From positions 300,963,558 to 301,027,557 of the forward strand of contig OY856409.1 in the NCBI GenBank assembly GCA_963693085.1: a DNA stretch of 64,000 nucleotides, in the 5' to 3' direction. The number at the start of each line of letters is the position of its first letter. Within the stretch, counting starts at the first letter, position 1. Made by a program: the position numbers and the translations under genes. The notes beneath the pieces were generated by a model. The model was not told where the DNA came from. It worked only from the letters and a program-made list of their open reading frames with translations, and ran no database searches. Origin of the DNA: Alisma plantago-aquatica. Lineage: Eukaryota > Streptophyta > Magnoliopsida > Alismatales > Alismataceae. This document shows, in pieces, positions 24,095 to 36,983 of this stretch.

Positions 24095-25699
24095 ATGTTT
24101 GGCCAGTTTCGTAAGGGCAAGGGCAAGGCCACTGCATCTTCTTCCAGGTACCCTCCTCACCATTCCAGCTCTCATCCTCAAATTCGTTTCCGCACACCCT
24201 CCCCCACCGGCGAGTCTTCACCCGAGTTGGCCGAAGAGATGCATCATGACATCGATGAGGTGGATGAGCTTCTCTACGAGATGGAGGGCACTCAAAAGGT
24301 CATCAATGACCATGAATCCACCACCCCTCATTCACCCCATATAGCCCCCATTCTGGGTAGCTACGACCAGTTCACCAGTGCCGAACATCGCCAGCATTAT
24401 GAGGAGATGTACACAATCAGTGTTTCCCTTCCCTGTTGGGCGTACGGCACTACCCTGGATGCTTTGGGAATCTATGATGCTATCGACAATATCCTCTGCA
24501 GAAGCCACATTCTTATCTTTCCCTATCATGTCACCTCCTTTTACTGTGATCTTACCCTTGAGTTTTTGAGCACTTTCCGCAGGTTACACTGTTCTTTCAG
24601 AAACTTGAGTTGCAAATTCAGGATTTTCAGGGAAAATCTAGAGTCATCTGCCAGGCAAATCAATTCTTTTATCCTCGATGGAAGAGATGACTATTGGCTA
24701 GAATGGTGTATGGTGCGTTCTCATGACTCTTACCCAGACCATTATAACAGAGATAAGTTCTGGGTTGAGATCACCGGGCTTCTACTCCATCTTCCTAGTG
24801 GGCCCAAGGCCTCCTGCATCCACAACACGGTAGTCTGTTACCTTCACCACATCCTGGCCTGCACCATTTTTAGTCAGGAAGGTACACAGGGAGCAATCAC
24901 CCAGGTAGAACTGTATGCTCTATGGTGTCTTTTACATAAAGAGCCTTTCAACTAGGGCAATGCTATCATTGAGCACTTTGGTACCCAAGCCAGCCGGGCC
25001 ACTTCCTCTTCTTTTTGCATCAGCCATTATGTCACCCATCTCATAGTGTTTTTGGGCTACACCCACATCGCCTTTCCTCTACTTAAGCTCAAAAACCACC
25101 TCATCCACACTCAGTATTTAAAGAATAGTAGGTTCATCTATTTGGGTACCAAGGGTGTTTATTATCTTTTGTTCAAGGACACTCAGGTGGTCTTCCAGCT
25201 CCCCTTACATGCACAGTTTGTGGCAGCAAACTATGTCTATGACTTGACTGACTTACAGGGTCATATCCAGAGATTTAGTCTGGAGCATCCAGGCCCAGAC
25301 ACTATCCTTGAACCACAGCCCCACAGGAGGAGCCTCTCTTAATAGGCCCACGACGAGGACACTGGACCACCACTACCACCTTCCAGACATCGCACCAGAC
25401 GAAGACCAAATGACGATGTCGGCCCTTACAGCTTCTACGAGGTCCAGACCCGTCTAGATGAGATTCAGCGCGAGCAGCAGAGACAAGGCCACCAGCTCAA
25501 TCACATGTATCTGATGCATCATTCGCATGAGTCTTGGCATGTGGACTGTGGTCACTATGCCCCTAGTCACCATCATATGAGGAGTACGGAGCCCAACAGA
25601 GCTATCCAGGTCCTCACTCCCCTTATTGGGGAAATTACTACTCCTCCCACCAGCAGCACCCTCCACCGCAGTGATCCTCTTCCCTCCATCTCATTCTAA
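24095..25699 (+). pseudogene. Element A third ORF (Athila downstream ORF)
   Basis: A single frame of 534 codons interrupted by TAG at 24953 and TAA at 25340. The N-terminus is basic and Ser/Pro-rich, then comes the conserved middle (LGIYDAIDNILCRSH, FWVEITGLLLHLPSGPKASCI, LYALWCLLHKEPFN). This matches the plant-transposon protein found downstream of pol in Athila-like elements. A short Gln-rich helix follows (VQTRLDEIQREQQRQ). It is sometimes called env-like by position. I see no signal peptide or convincing transmembrane pair, so its function is unknown. The corresponding ORF of B is longer and carries extra domains. Confidence 0.65.
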
Positions 25700-25727
25700 G
25701 AGTTTTCTCAGGTCGAGAAAAATTCTA

Positions 25728-25749
25728 AGTCTGGTGTGGGGGTGGGTGG
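25728..25749 (+). other. G-rich tract after the third ORF (internal PPT-like)
   Basis: AAGTCTGGTGTGGGGGTGGG just after the third ORF resembles polypurine tracts of these elements but lies about 610 bp before the LTR. Element B has an equivalent at 60561-60572. Confidence 0.4.
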
Positions 25750-26363
25750 TACGTGATCCACCCTCTATCTTCCCTTTTTAGCATTTCTTTTTTTGCATTT
25801 TATTACATTGTTTTTCCTTTCAAACATAGGCCTTTATCTAGTCGGCTGAATGTTGTATTTTATTTTCAAAAATGAAATTAGTTAAAACAATTGCATTCTC
25901 AAATTTATTCATATGCTTTGAAAAATTAAATTCCCTATGATCATCATAGTAATTCTTGGAAATGATGGAAACCCTTAGAGTATCAAATAGAATCAAATGC
26001 AGATTTTCTTATTTTTTAGCATTAGATTAACTTATCCTTTTTACTCTCATATAATGTAGCTACATGTCTTTTCTAACTTATGCAACGAAAGTCATTTTGA
26101 AAGAAAAAAATTGAGTGTCGAAGCACAAGTCATATCAAGACTGTTTTTACAAAGTATAAGTTTAAAAAAATAAGTTATGAAAAATGTTTTCATAAGAAAC
26201 ATAGTGCTTGCAATTTTTGGTTCTAGGAGATGGGTCACTTGGCCATGAAAAGGATAGAAGAATTGCTAATCTAGGGAGGATGAACTCGTTATTCCAAAGT
26301 CTTTGAATCATTTTGATATTTCAATTGCTTGAGGACAAGCAAAGCTTTAAGTCTGTGGTATTT
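25750..26363 (+). other. Element A 3' untranslated region
   Basis: AT-rich, ending with TTGAGGACAAGCAAAGCTTTAAGTCTGTGG, a stretch commonly seen directly before the 3' LTR of this retrotransposon group. Confidence 0.5.
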
Positions 26364-28008
26364 TGATGCTGCTATTTTAGCACCTCTTTTCTACAAATTA
26401 TTTAAGTTTGTCAAAAAAATATATTCATTTCATCCCGTGAAATTGCACAAATTCATATTTTCTCATTTTTATCACAAATTTGACAATTATGTGCATTTTT
26501 TCGCAAGTTCAGAGCATGAGTCGATCATCTCAGATATCCAACCGATCATTTTCATTCTGACGAGCCAATCGTATGTTATGTCCAACTGATCATTTCATCC
26601 TCTGGCACCGATTGTCGCACTTGTCAGACGATCGGCCAGATCGGATTACTTCCCCAGATTAAACGCTCAGTTGAACCCCTAAAATTTGGAGAATATCCAC
26701 CCAGCCGAGCGGGTGTTTCCTGTGCCACCACCCTAATTAGGGTCGGCGATTGATTCCCTGGAGGCCATTTTCCCCCAGCCTCCATCCGATCGACTCATCC
26801 TTGAACTGATCGGTTGGGGCCAAGCGGACAACCCAAAAGCCAGGCGCCAGCCACAAAATTTATAACCCTAATGTAAAAGTGCCCCCTCCTTCTCCTATAA
26901 AAGGAGGGGCACTTCCTCCTCCTTGGGGCATTTTGGATTTTTACTTTTGTACTAACATTTTTGGAGAAACTTAATCTTGTATTCCTCTAGTTCTGCAATA
27001 AAGTAATTATTTCTTGAAGAATTGTTCATTCTTAGATTGTTCCTCGACTCTTTTATTCCACTTTTAGATCTAGATCTCCTTTTCCCCCTTCTTTAGTTCT
27101 GGAGAAAGGAATTAAGAACCTGGCCATTTCATTGTCTCTAGCATAAGGATTAATTTCCTATTTTGGGTTGGACTATGGCCAAGGTACTTTCTTCCTCCAT
27201 CTCCCCCTTCTCCTCAACCATGAGTGAGTAATTCCATATTGAGGCAAGGGGAATAGACCCTTATCCATGGTTTGATCAAATCAGCTTTAATCGACTTCTT
27301 TAGACCGTGATTGGTTTATTAAATCGATGATCTAGAAAAGTAATTACTCGCTTAGATGTATATGTTAACTCGGATGGAAATGACCATGGAAATCTAGTTT
27401 TAGAACGATTAAACCAATTCGCATAGAGATTCTGAAGTGACTACGGATTTATCTCTTTTCGGATGAAGAACGAGGAAACATGAGCACCAGGACCAATGGG
27501 CTCATGTGGAGTTCATTATTTGTGGGTTTTTGTGATTCACATGTCGTCGCCTATTTGTCGATTAATAGTTAGTTCATTTTCTTGCCATGGCTAACGTGGT
27601 GAAAACCCCTAAGCCTTGATTCTCTCCATTTGATTTTAATCACTGACTGTCTTGTTTTCATTAGCTTTTAGTCTTTATAATTCATAATTGCTTTTTGTGC
27701 TAACAACAATCTTTGTTTACCTTTTGTAGGGAAAATAATATTTTGTTTAAAGTGCAATTTAAATTCAGCAATTTCCTTCCTTAGTGTAACCAATCATCAC
27801 CCAAACCGATTTTATTTCCTATTTTAAATCTGAAAATACCAAAAACAAATAAAATAAATTCTTCAAATAATTGGGTTTTTAAGAAACAATCTTTAAAAGT
27901 TGTCCTTTGGGATTCGAACCTTTCTATACTAGCCTTAATAGGCAAGTTAAAGTTTTAAACTCTAGGGTTAACAATCTTAGTGATTGGTGTGTTAAGCAAC
28001 GCATATCA
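26364..28008 (+). repeat. Element A 3' LTR
   Basis: About 1,645 bp, beginning TGATGCTGC and ending ACGCATATCA. It has repeated GATCGG-type words in U3 (26510-26830), a TATA box (TATAAAA, 26896-26902) just upstream of an inverted GGAGG/CCTCC pair, and AATAAA at 26997-27002. Towards the end it has the GGATTCGAACC-like text typical of Athila-group LTR ends. The ends are inferred from TG...CA and neighbouring element boundaries, since the partner LTR is missing. Confidence 0.65.
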
Positions 28009-28640
28009 GAGTGGAGGAGGTGGTGTGAAGAAAATGGATTCACCACCCCTCCATATATAGCTGATCTCAGGCAGAGTTGGTACTAATAACTTTTTAGTCA
28101 GTACTATTGAGTTGTAAACATGAATCCATGGCTCAGATGTATTGACGGCTGACGTTTGATAATGTCTCGAGCGTGGATCGCTCAGAGTCGGTAGTACCAA
28201 CAACCAGTTTGTAGTACCGACTTTTATTGTAGATTGATACTATCGCCCATTCGATGAAGGTCGCATAAACCATTGCATGTGGCACACACAGATTGCTGAT
28301 GTCATGAGTCGGTTCTACCTGACTTTTCAGTCGGTAGTACTGAGTTGGAAAATTTTCTCAGTATTTTTGAAAATTCATCTTGGTATCTCGAACCTAGGAG
28401 CGCCAAAAAGTTAGTAGTACTGACATGGATGTCATTACTAACAAGTGCTTATCAGTTAGGCACTAAAAAATCTTTAGAGACTTGGTGGTACCGACTTGTC
28501 TAGTCGGTAGTACCAAGTCTGTATTTCTTTTGTGGATGTCTCACTGATGTGAATTCAGTACTACCGACTTGACAACTCAGTAGTACCGACTCTATAGGAT
28601 CTTCTCACTCCAAAAAATGAGTCAATGTACCTTTTTTATT
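28009..28640 (-). promoter_or_regulatory. Element C internal promoter-like region
   Basis: Many copies of GTCGGTAGTACCGACT-type words, followed (minus strand) by CTATATATGG at about 28051-28060 and a leader. The same words fill part of C's LTR at 36170-36540. The position, directly after pol, is the same as in elements A and B. The third ORF that should follow is cut off at the junction with A. Confidence 0.5.
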
Positions 28641-28744
28641 GAAATAAAAATGAAACAACAACTAAAAAAGATAAAATGAGCAGAAACAAATAGAAATGAA
28701 GGTTGGGTTGCCTCCCAACAAGCACCAGTGTTTAACATCCTAGA

Positions 28745-31700
28745 CTAGACGTTCCTAAGAGCAAGAATCCACTGGATTGCCATGAGTTGCACTTCTTTTA
28801 TTCTTGACTCTACTTCCCCACCAAAATAGTGCTTCATTCTCTGGCCATTAAAAAGGAATGACCTAGTCCCATCTGTAATCTTCACAACACCATGGGAAAA
28901 ATCATGCTCAATCAAAAACGGTCCACTCCATTTGGACCTCAGCTTACCCAGATGTAACATAAGTCTATAATAAAAAGAAGAACCTTTTGTCCCAGGAGAA
29001 ACACCCTATTCAATATATGCCTATCATGAATCTTCTTCGTCCTCTCCTTATAAATTCTAGAACTTTCATAATAATCCATCCTAAGCTCATCTAGTTTGTT
29101 CAGATCTAATAACCTCTTTCTACCTGCTTCATCCAGTCCAAAATTTTGCTTTCTCAACACCCATTTTTCCTTATGCTCAAGCTCCACCGGTATATGGCAA
29201 GCATGTCCATAAACTAACTTAAAAGGCATAGTTCCTATAGGTGATTTATTGTCCTATATACCCAAAGAGTGTCATTAAGCAAAAAACTCCAATTTTTCCT
29301 ATTAGTTGAGACTGCCCTTTCCAAGATCTTCTTCACTTCTCTATTGGACACCTCAACTTGACCTTGTGTTTGTGGGTGGTAGGGAGTACCCACTCAATGT
29401 TTCACCCCATATTTACTCAATAGGGCTCCAAATTTCCTATTGGTGAAATGTGATCCACCATCACTAATAATCAGTCAGGGGATACCAAATGTGTAGAAAA
29501 TGTAGTCTTTAACAAACCTACACACAACTTGTGCATCATTGGTGTGGGTTGGAATTGCTTCCACCCACTTAGATACATAGTCAACCGCAAGTAAAATGTA
29601 GAGATTAGAATTGGATGACATGAATGGGCCCATGAAATCTATGCCCCATAGATCAAACACTTCAACCTCTTGAAACACATTTAGCGGCATTTTATGTTGC
29701 ATAGAAATATTACCTGCATGTTGACATGAATTACAATGACAAACAAAATTATGAGCATCTTTAAACAGCGTTGGACAATAGAACCCACTCTCTAGGACTT
29801 TGGCCTTGTACCTAGAGCTAATGTGATGTCCTCTTGTAGGTAGAGAGTGATAGTGTGACAAAATGCTCTCAACCTCACATTCAGCTACACATTTCCTCAA
29901 AATTCCATCCCTACACTATTTAAGCAAAATGGGATCACCCCAAATTTAAAACCTCAATGAATGGAAAAATCTATTTTTCTCTTGGTATCCCCAATCTTAT
30001 GGCATCTCCTTGCATGCTAGATAATTGATAGTCTGCAAACCAGGGATCCTTGGTCTTTAGAGCAAAAATTTTTTCATTTGGGAAATCCTCAATAATAGGG
30101 ATCTAAATCTTTTTCATTAACCCTTTCCAACCTAGATAGGTGATATGCTACCACATTTTCAACCCATGTCTTATCCTTAATTTCTATGTCGAATTCTTAT
30201 GAAAGTAAAATCCACCTAATTAATTTAGGTTTTGCATCTTTCTTTTGCAACAAGTATTTGATGGCAGCATGGTCGGTCCAAACAATCACCATAGCCCCAA
30301 CTAGGTATTGGAAAAACTTTTCAAATGCAAAAACAACCACGAAAAGTTCCTTTTCTTTGGTTGTATAATTGAGTTGTGCATCATTCAGAGTTTTGGACGC
30401 ATAATATATGACTATAGGATCCTTATACTTGTGTTGTCCCAACACAGCTCCCACTGCATAATCAGATGCATCACACGTCAGCTCAAAAGGTAGGCTCCAA
30501 TCTAGATCCTACACAATAGGTAGAAATCAACTTCTCCTTTAGCACTTTAAAGGCATTCAAGTATAGTTCATCAAAGAAAAATTCAACTTCCTTTTCTAAC
30601 AATTTTGATAAAGGCTTAGCAATTTTTGAAAAATCTTTGATAAAATGACAGTAAAGCCCAACACGTCCCAAAAGGCTCCTTACTCCCTTCACCAATGTCG
30701 ATGGAGGTAGCTTAGAGATGAATTATATCGTAACTGGGTCTACTTCCATACCTTTGTCAGAGACCTTGTATCCAAGCACTATGCCCTCACTTACCATCAT
30801 ATGACACGGCTCCCCATTCAAGACTAAGTGAGTGTCCTCACACCTTTGTAAAACCTTGTCGAGATTATACAGGAAATCAGTGAATGACTCCCCATATATA
30901 GAAAAATCATCCATGAACACCTCCAAGCACCTCTCTACCATATTAGAAAATATGGCAAGCATACAATGTCGAAAGGTGGTGGGGGCATTACAAAGGCCTA
31001 ACCACATATGTCTATATGCAAACGTGCCATAAGGGAAGGTGAAAGTAGATTCCTCCTAATCCTTTAGCTCAATCAAAATCTGATTATAACCAAAATACCC
31101 ATCAAGGAAGCAAAAGTGTGACGACTGGTGAGTCATTCCAAAATATGATCAATGAAAAGCATAGGAAAATGATCTTTTAAAGTGAAAGCATTTAAACATC
31201 GATAGTCTATGCATACATGACGCCTCATCACTAACCTAGTAGAGATCAACTCATTAGCAGCATTAGTTGTGGCAGTGATCCCCCTTTCTTAGGAACTACT
31301 TGAGTTGGGCTAACCCACACAAAATCTGAAATGGAATAAATGATACATGTCAATAGGAGCTTTCCCACTTATTTCTTCACTACCTTAGTCATGATAGGAT
31401 TGAGTTACCTATAAGGTGGAACTATCACATTGGCTCCTTCTTCTAGCTAGATTTTGTGATGGCACAAACTTAGAGAGATTCTTTTGATGTCTGTTATTGA
31501 CCACCAAAAAGCATCTTGGTGGTTCTTCAACGCAGTAAGTAACTGCTTCTCCTCTTTAATGCTCAAGGACAATGATATAATAACTAGGAGCTTCTCTTCT
31601 ATAGCTAGGAATACATACTTAAGATGTGGTGGCAACATCTTCAACTCTAACTCTGATGGGCTTAGCAGAGATGGGACCAATGGTGGGGGAGGTGGTCCCA

Positions 31701-34253
31701 TATCTTCAAAATATCTTGCATAGTAGCAGGGCACCACCTTTAGCATCAATACACACTCTTCTAAGAGAGTGGTTTGTGTATTGTCCTCCACTATATTCAT
31801 CATGCATGCTTCCAAAGGTAACTTTGGATATTTCTGTAGAAAGGAATCAGTAATGGCCTCCTCTATGGTAGCTGGGTAATAGTCTTCTTCTTCATCCTCT
31901 AGGTAACACACTATTTTGGTTAGTGAGATCAACTTAGTGTTCTCCATGATATCAACTACTAAAGTTCCCCTTTCTACTTTAGTCATCACATGAGCCATGT
32001 CTAGGAATGGCTTATCCAGAAATAGAGAAATCTTTCCCTCCACCTACTGAAGCATGATTCATTGTGCTTTGTTCCACATAGCTTATGAGTTCTCAAGAAT
32101 CTTGATTTCAAACTTGTCATCTTGGATAACCATTGTCAGACGTCCTCATCCCATCTCCAAAATCATGTCCTCTGTGGCTTGGAATGGCCTTCCTAGAAAA
32201 ATCTCATTGCCATGATCATCCTACATTTCCATGACCACAAAATCTGTAGGGAAGAAAAATCTATCTACATTTACCAGAACATCTTCACAAATACCATATG
32301 GCTTGACCAGATAATTGTTTGCTAATTGAATAGTCATACTACTCTTCCTAGATTCCTTAAGACCAAGCTTCTTAAAAGTTGACAGGGGCATAAGGTTGAT
32401 GCTTTCCCCTGAATCACATAGAGCTTCTCTAAACTTGGTCTTTCCTATGAAGCAAGTGATGTTGAAACAACCTGGATCCTATCTTTTTAGAGGTAGAATT
32501 CCCAGAATAAACGCACTCACTTGCTCCTTTAACACCACCACATCATCCTCAGGTATCCTTCTCTTCTTAGTGATTATGTCCTTCAAGAACTTACCATACG
32601 ATGGTATCTAATCAATTGTATCGATGAGTGGAATATTGATAGATAATTTCTTCAAACCATTTAGGAACTTCTTGAACTGCCAACCTACTTTGGTTGCCTT
32701 CAAGCTATTTGGGAAGGACACTGGGGTCACTGGTGTCCTCTAGTGAGGTGGTATATAAGTTTTTGTTCTTATACCCTCCACCTCATCAGCCTGCTCCTCA
32801 GTTGTCTTCTCCTTTTCTAACATGTCTAGTTCATCTGCATCCACTATCACAGTCTGAGTCATTGTTCCCATAATGCCACCTGTATCTAAACTTGATGGTG
32901 TGTCATTCAGAAGCTTCTTACCACTGTGGGGTAAGACTGCCTTGACATGTTGATTTCCAAAAGGCACATTTGTGTTTGCTGGGAATCCCTACTGGTTTGG
33001 TTGCTTCTATGTTGTGTTTTCGTACCCCTTGATTCTGGAGTTCTCTCTAAGTTTGACCAATAAGCACTTCATTCTAGCTGACCAACTTTTCCAAGCATTT
33101 CTTTAATATGGTCAATCTTCTTTTATTCTTGTTGATATTGTGCTTGGCCACCAAACTGTTGTGGCTTGGGTTGTTGCACCTGAGATGGGTCTTGGTGGAA
33201 ATTATTGGGATCCTTCCATGATAACTTAGGATCCTTCCTCCATGAGTAGTCATTGCTCCTATGCTACTGTTGTTGGTGCACAAACTTACACTCCACTTCT
33301 TCTTCTTCAGAAGGCGGTCCGTCGTTAGCACACAACTTTTTGGCAATCGGGTCTAGCTTCTCTTTTAATGCAGAGATGACTTTGGAATCCCTAACACTTT
33401 TGATGGTTGTCAGAAGCTCTCTCTCATCTCCCCATCACTGGTTATTGGACAGGTTCTTTAATATCTCATGACAGCGGGTAGGTTTGTTCTTGAGGAAGAA
33501 ACCTACTCCTACACTTTCAAGTATGGTTCTCTCTCCCTTGTGTAGACCATAGTAGAAGATCTTTTCCTACCCCAACAAATCAATACCATGATGAGGTACC
33601 TTCTGCAACATATTTTGGAATCTCTCCCATGCTTTAGAATATGATTCGTCGGCCTACTGTATGAAATTATCAATCTTCTTCACTAGGTCATTTGTCTTCT
33701 ATGGAGGAAAGTAGCGCTCAAAGAAAACGTCGATCGTCTGATCCCATGTCTCGATACATTCATCATCAAGATTGTGAATCCATGACTTTGTGTTGTCTGC
33801 CAGAGATGATGGGAACAATTTTAGGTATATGAAAGTTTTCGATTTTCTATCTATCTTAACCATGTCAAAGTTTACAACAAATTTATTGATGTGTGTCATT
33901 AGGTCTTTAGAACTGTGGTCGTGAAAAGCTTGGGATTTGACTAAAGTGATTAATCATGGATCGATCTTGTAGCTACCCAAATTGATGGATTATCTTTTGA
34001 TTGGTCCTTTTTGAGCTATATAAGAAGAGGCTCTGATCCTCTCCCATATCATCTGCTCTTCTGCTCCATCACCCATTTCTACTGATTTAAGTTCCTCTGG
34101 TGTTTCAGGTCCTTTAGGCGGAGGTGTCGGTGGTGGGGTTCGGTTGAATCTGTCTACAGATCTTATGAATTCCCTTTCTCTGTGAAGGAGTTCTAATTGA
34201 CTAAAACCTGGTGGTGACGAATCTTCATACTCATGGGCTCGAGTATGCACCAT
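28745..34253 (-). pseudogene. Element C gag-pol, broken Athila-like retrotransposon
   Basis: Read leftwards from the ATG at 34253. Gag starts MVHTRAHEYEDSSPPGFSQL, with LKLFPSSLADNTKSWIHNL and FFERYFPP near 33710-33830. The protease region follows, then the linker with LPPHLKYVFL and DIKRISLSLCHHKI (31447-31640). RT is at 30723-31007 (GLCNAPTTF, EVFMDDFSIYGE), RNase H at 30197-30454, and integrase at 29475-29900 (SHYHSLPTRGHH, CNSCQ, GIDFMGPF). The integrase tail runs to 28745 (IPVELEHKEKW, GQKVLLF). Stops and frameshifts are many. It diverges more from A and B than they do from each other. Confidence 0.85.
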
Positions 34254-34420
34254 GCACTAGTACCTTAAAGCAGCAAAAAAAATAATTGTCAGCACACGAT
34301 ACTTGTGATGGAAACAATAATAGTATTATGATTCCACTTTGAGTAAAATAAAATTAAAAAATGAAAAGGGTTGGCCTAGAGTGGCCGACCACAACACTCA
34401 TTATGTTGGATGTTGTTGTT

Positions 34421-34438
34421 TTCCCAACAACGACGTCA
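34421..34438 (-). other. Element C primer-binding site (tRNA-Asp type)
   Basis: On the minus strand TGACGTCGTTGTTGGGAA fits the tRNA-Asp primer site TGGCGCCGTTGCCGGGGA with mismatches that are mostly C-to-T or G-to-A. It lies 6 bases inside the LTR end. Confidence 0.6.
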
Positions 34439-34444
34439 AAAACT

Positions 34445-36737
34445 TGACACATATTTACCGTGTGTTATACATAAGTGAACATGTCGAATTAATACAGGCC
34501 TTTTGAGGCCTGAGTTGAATACAGGGAAATGTACTCTAGAATACAACTATTAACTATACAGGGAAACGTACTCCAGAATACAACTATTAACTATGATCTG
34601 ATTATCTAGGCCAATAAAACATTTGAATTGGTTTGATTGAATAGAAACAAATGCAGGAATGAAATAAGCTTAAAGATTGAGATACTCAAATTTTTTTTTG
34701 AAGTTAAAAAGACAAATTTCATTATGGAGGGCCCATACGACATCTACATGAGGAGAAAAACAAACTAAAAGACCACATAAAGATCAAGAACAGATATAAA
34801 CCACCACAAAAACTCATATCAGAATCTGATGAGGACAATGATGTATAGATTCCTCTTCTCCTTTGCTGGCTAAGGCAGCTTTCTACGAGGAATATCTTCA
34901 ACCTGAGTATGTATATATGGTAGAGTACCTGCACCAAATCGGTGTTCCAAAAGGATATTTTTCCCGCACTTGCTGCCATACAAACTCCACAACAAAATTG
35001 ACCGAGAAAGAAAAATCTACCACGAGAAGAGAAAACAACGCTGATTAACAGCGCGATAGACAAAATAAGAGAACAATCTAAATAGAAAGCCAATAAAAGA
35101 GAAAAGGATAGGAAACTTGTCGCAGCCTGGCTCAACGATAGAGAGGAAGAAGGTCGCTGCCTCCAAAGACACCACGTCCACACACCTCCCGAAGAAGAGA
35201 CCCTACTGATGATGGGCGAGAAGAGGTTGAGGGGGAGCGGGGCACCGCTTTGTGGTGGCCAAACCCCCTCCCCCCAGCCAGCCACCTATGCAAGAAGAAA
35301 CCCTAGCGGCGCTAGGGTGAGAGCGGGGAGAGAGAATACCGGACCAGACTTTAGATTTTTTGAGATACTCAAATTAAATGGAATTCCTCAGGACAATAGT
35401 TTCACCATAGATAACATTGCAATTAACTCCACACACTAATATCTATTACCCCTATCCCTAGATAAAGAGCCCATAGAAAGAACTACCCACTCCTGTAGTG
35501 TAGTTCACTATCTATTCTAATGCCAATCCCATTTCCATAGTAATTGGTTGATTGGTTAGGTGCTTTATGATTATTCTATGGGTTTATCCTCTCGTTTATT
35601 CTCCACCTATCCCAAGGGGTACAATAAATGGGTAAATCTATGTTTTTCCAACCCTTAACCTCTCTCCTGAAATGTTTGAGGGTCTGATAATGTATCTATG
35701 GTGATCAAACATAAATAGAACAAGACAATTTCATAGATTTATATCCATAAAATAGGGATAAAGATGATATTAATGCATGAAAATCAATTACAATGCATAT
35801 CTGAGCTACCCTTAGATCCTAAGGAATCAAGGGGTTTAACCCTGCATGGTTTTCATTGACAAATACAAGGTAGAGAAAGAGAAAAATGTGGGAGACATTA
35901 GAAAAACTAAAGTTTCCCCTGAAGAATGGCCGGTCTGGATGATCCCCTACGTCGTACGTGCAATCTATTGTTTTTTTACTGCAGATTCACCCTTCTGAGG
36001 TACTTGGATCATCATGGTTGAAGCCTTTGGTGCAGTTCTCTTCTCTCCTCTCTCTCTCTCTAGTGTCATGCAACGGATAAGATCTACCTCCTTAGGTCTG
36101 TTCAAACTCTCCTCAAGTCATAGGAATCACTTAAGGTACAAAATAATGCTAGTCGTCAGATTAGAGTGCTATCTTCGGATTGCCTGATTGGCCAGAGTCG
36201 GTACTATCAACTTTACAGTCGGTACTATCAAGTCTCTAGGGTAGCCGTGATTTCTCAAAATGGCAGTACTATCGATTTCTACTTGATTGTACTGAGTCTT
36301 TATGTTGCTATGGCTCTGCTTCCTCGATGCCATCTTGGTAGTATCGAGTTGGTGGACTCAATAATACTGAGTTTCTGCGATTCATTTCTTGCACCTTACT
36401 GATGTGGTTTCAGTACTAACAACTTTGGGTGACAGTAGTATTGAGTTTGGGTGAGTTTGTAGTCTAGTACTGATGTGAAGTCGGTACCATTGACTTTTGA
36501 TGTAGGTAGTACTGAGTCTGTGAAGCTCAGTTGTACCTAAAATTGCACAAGATCGTGGATAAGTACTCAGGAGGAATATTAAACCATTTCAAATAGTAAA
36601 AATCACATAATTTGATGCATTTAGATAGAACAAGCCAGTGATAGCATTTCCCTGCATAATTAATCAAATAAATGATAAATCAACACATAAAATGAAGGAA
36701 AATATGCCTGTGAAAATAACTAAAAATGCATGCATCA
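34445..36737 (-). repeat. Element C 5' LTR, interrupted by R2
   Basis: Minus-strand LTR from TGATGCATGC (36737) to GTGTCA (34445), 2,293 bp including the 683-bp R2 insertion with its target duplicate. It contains GTCGGTACTATC / AGTACTGAGTC words at 36170-36540, the same word family as the internal region at 28060-28620. The right edge is supported by similarity to the start of A's LTR (TGATGC...ATTTTAG). Confidence 0.65.
34693..35359 (-). mobile_element. Poly-A retroposon, copy R2
   Basis: A 667-bp minus-strand insertion inside C's LTR, flanked by a perfect 16-bp duplication TTGAGATACTCAAATT (34677-34692 and 35360-35375), with its poly-A tail seen as a T run at 34693-34699. It is homologous to R1 in the 3' part. 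The minus-strand open frame 34722-35285 (187 codons) is Leu/Phe/Ser-rich and resembles R1's frame only around YILRLKIFLVESCLSQ. No reverse transcriptase is present. The clean duplication suggests a rather recent insertion. Confidence 0.8.
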
Positions 36738-36768
36738 CCTGGTTTAGTAATAATAAAGAGGCGACTTT

Positions 36769-36972
36769 TGTCCCTTTAGAGTAGATCGAGTGGTAAGAGC
36801 TCGGTGAGTCTCAATGAAAGACTCGGATTCGAACCACACTGAAGGCACTTTGCGAATGGCAATCCACACTTATTTGGTGTGGGAGGGGGTGACCGAACCA
36901 CGCTCTCTCATGCCTCGAGAGTTTACCATGACTGCCTCTCCTGGGGTGGGTTCTCTCAATCACCAAAAAGAG
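36769..36972 (+). mobile_element. tRNA-derived SINE, copy 1
   Basis: An RNA polymerase III A box (TAGATCGAGTGGTAAG, about 36782-36797) and B box (GGATTCGAACC, 36825-36835) lie at tRNA-like spacing. Imperfect direct repeats GAGGCGACTTT (36758-36768) and GAGGCAACTTT (36973-36983) flank it. About 200 bp, non-coding; the open frame across it is chance. It sits just outside C's LTR. Confidence 0.7.
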
Positions 36973-36983
36973 GAGGCAACTTT

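Larger units (their letters stand above)
18405..28008 (+). mobile_element. Element A: 5'-truncated Athila-like Ty3/gypsy retrotransposon
   Basis: Homology to element B begins abruptly in the C-terminal third of gag near 18405. No 5' LTR or primer site is present. In order it contains gag remnant, protease, RT, RNase H, integrase, an internal promoter-like region, a third ORF, and a 3' LTR ending at CATATCA (28008). Every ORF carries stops or frameshifts, so it is inactive. It abuts element C at 28009; the left junction that would show a target duplication has been lost. Confidence 0.85.

Noticed and set aside
24095..25699. Envelope gene of an endogenous retrovirus
   Set aside because: The position fits the old env-like label, but I see no signal peptide, fusion peptide or clear membrane anchor; the text matches the Athila downstream protein instead.
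34722..35285. 187-codon minus-strand gene for a membrane-like protein
   Set aside because: It lies wholly inside retroposon R2 and is not conserved with R1 beyond a short 3' stretch; hydrophobic text comes from T-rich DNA.
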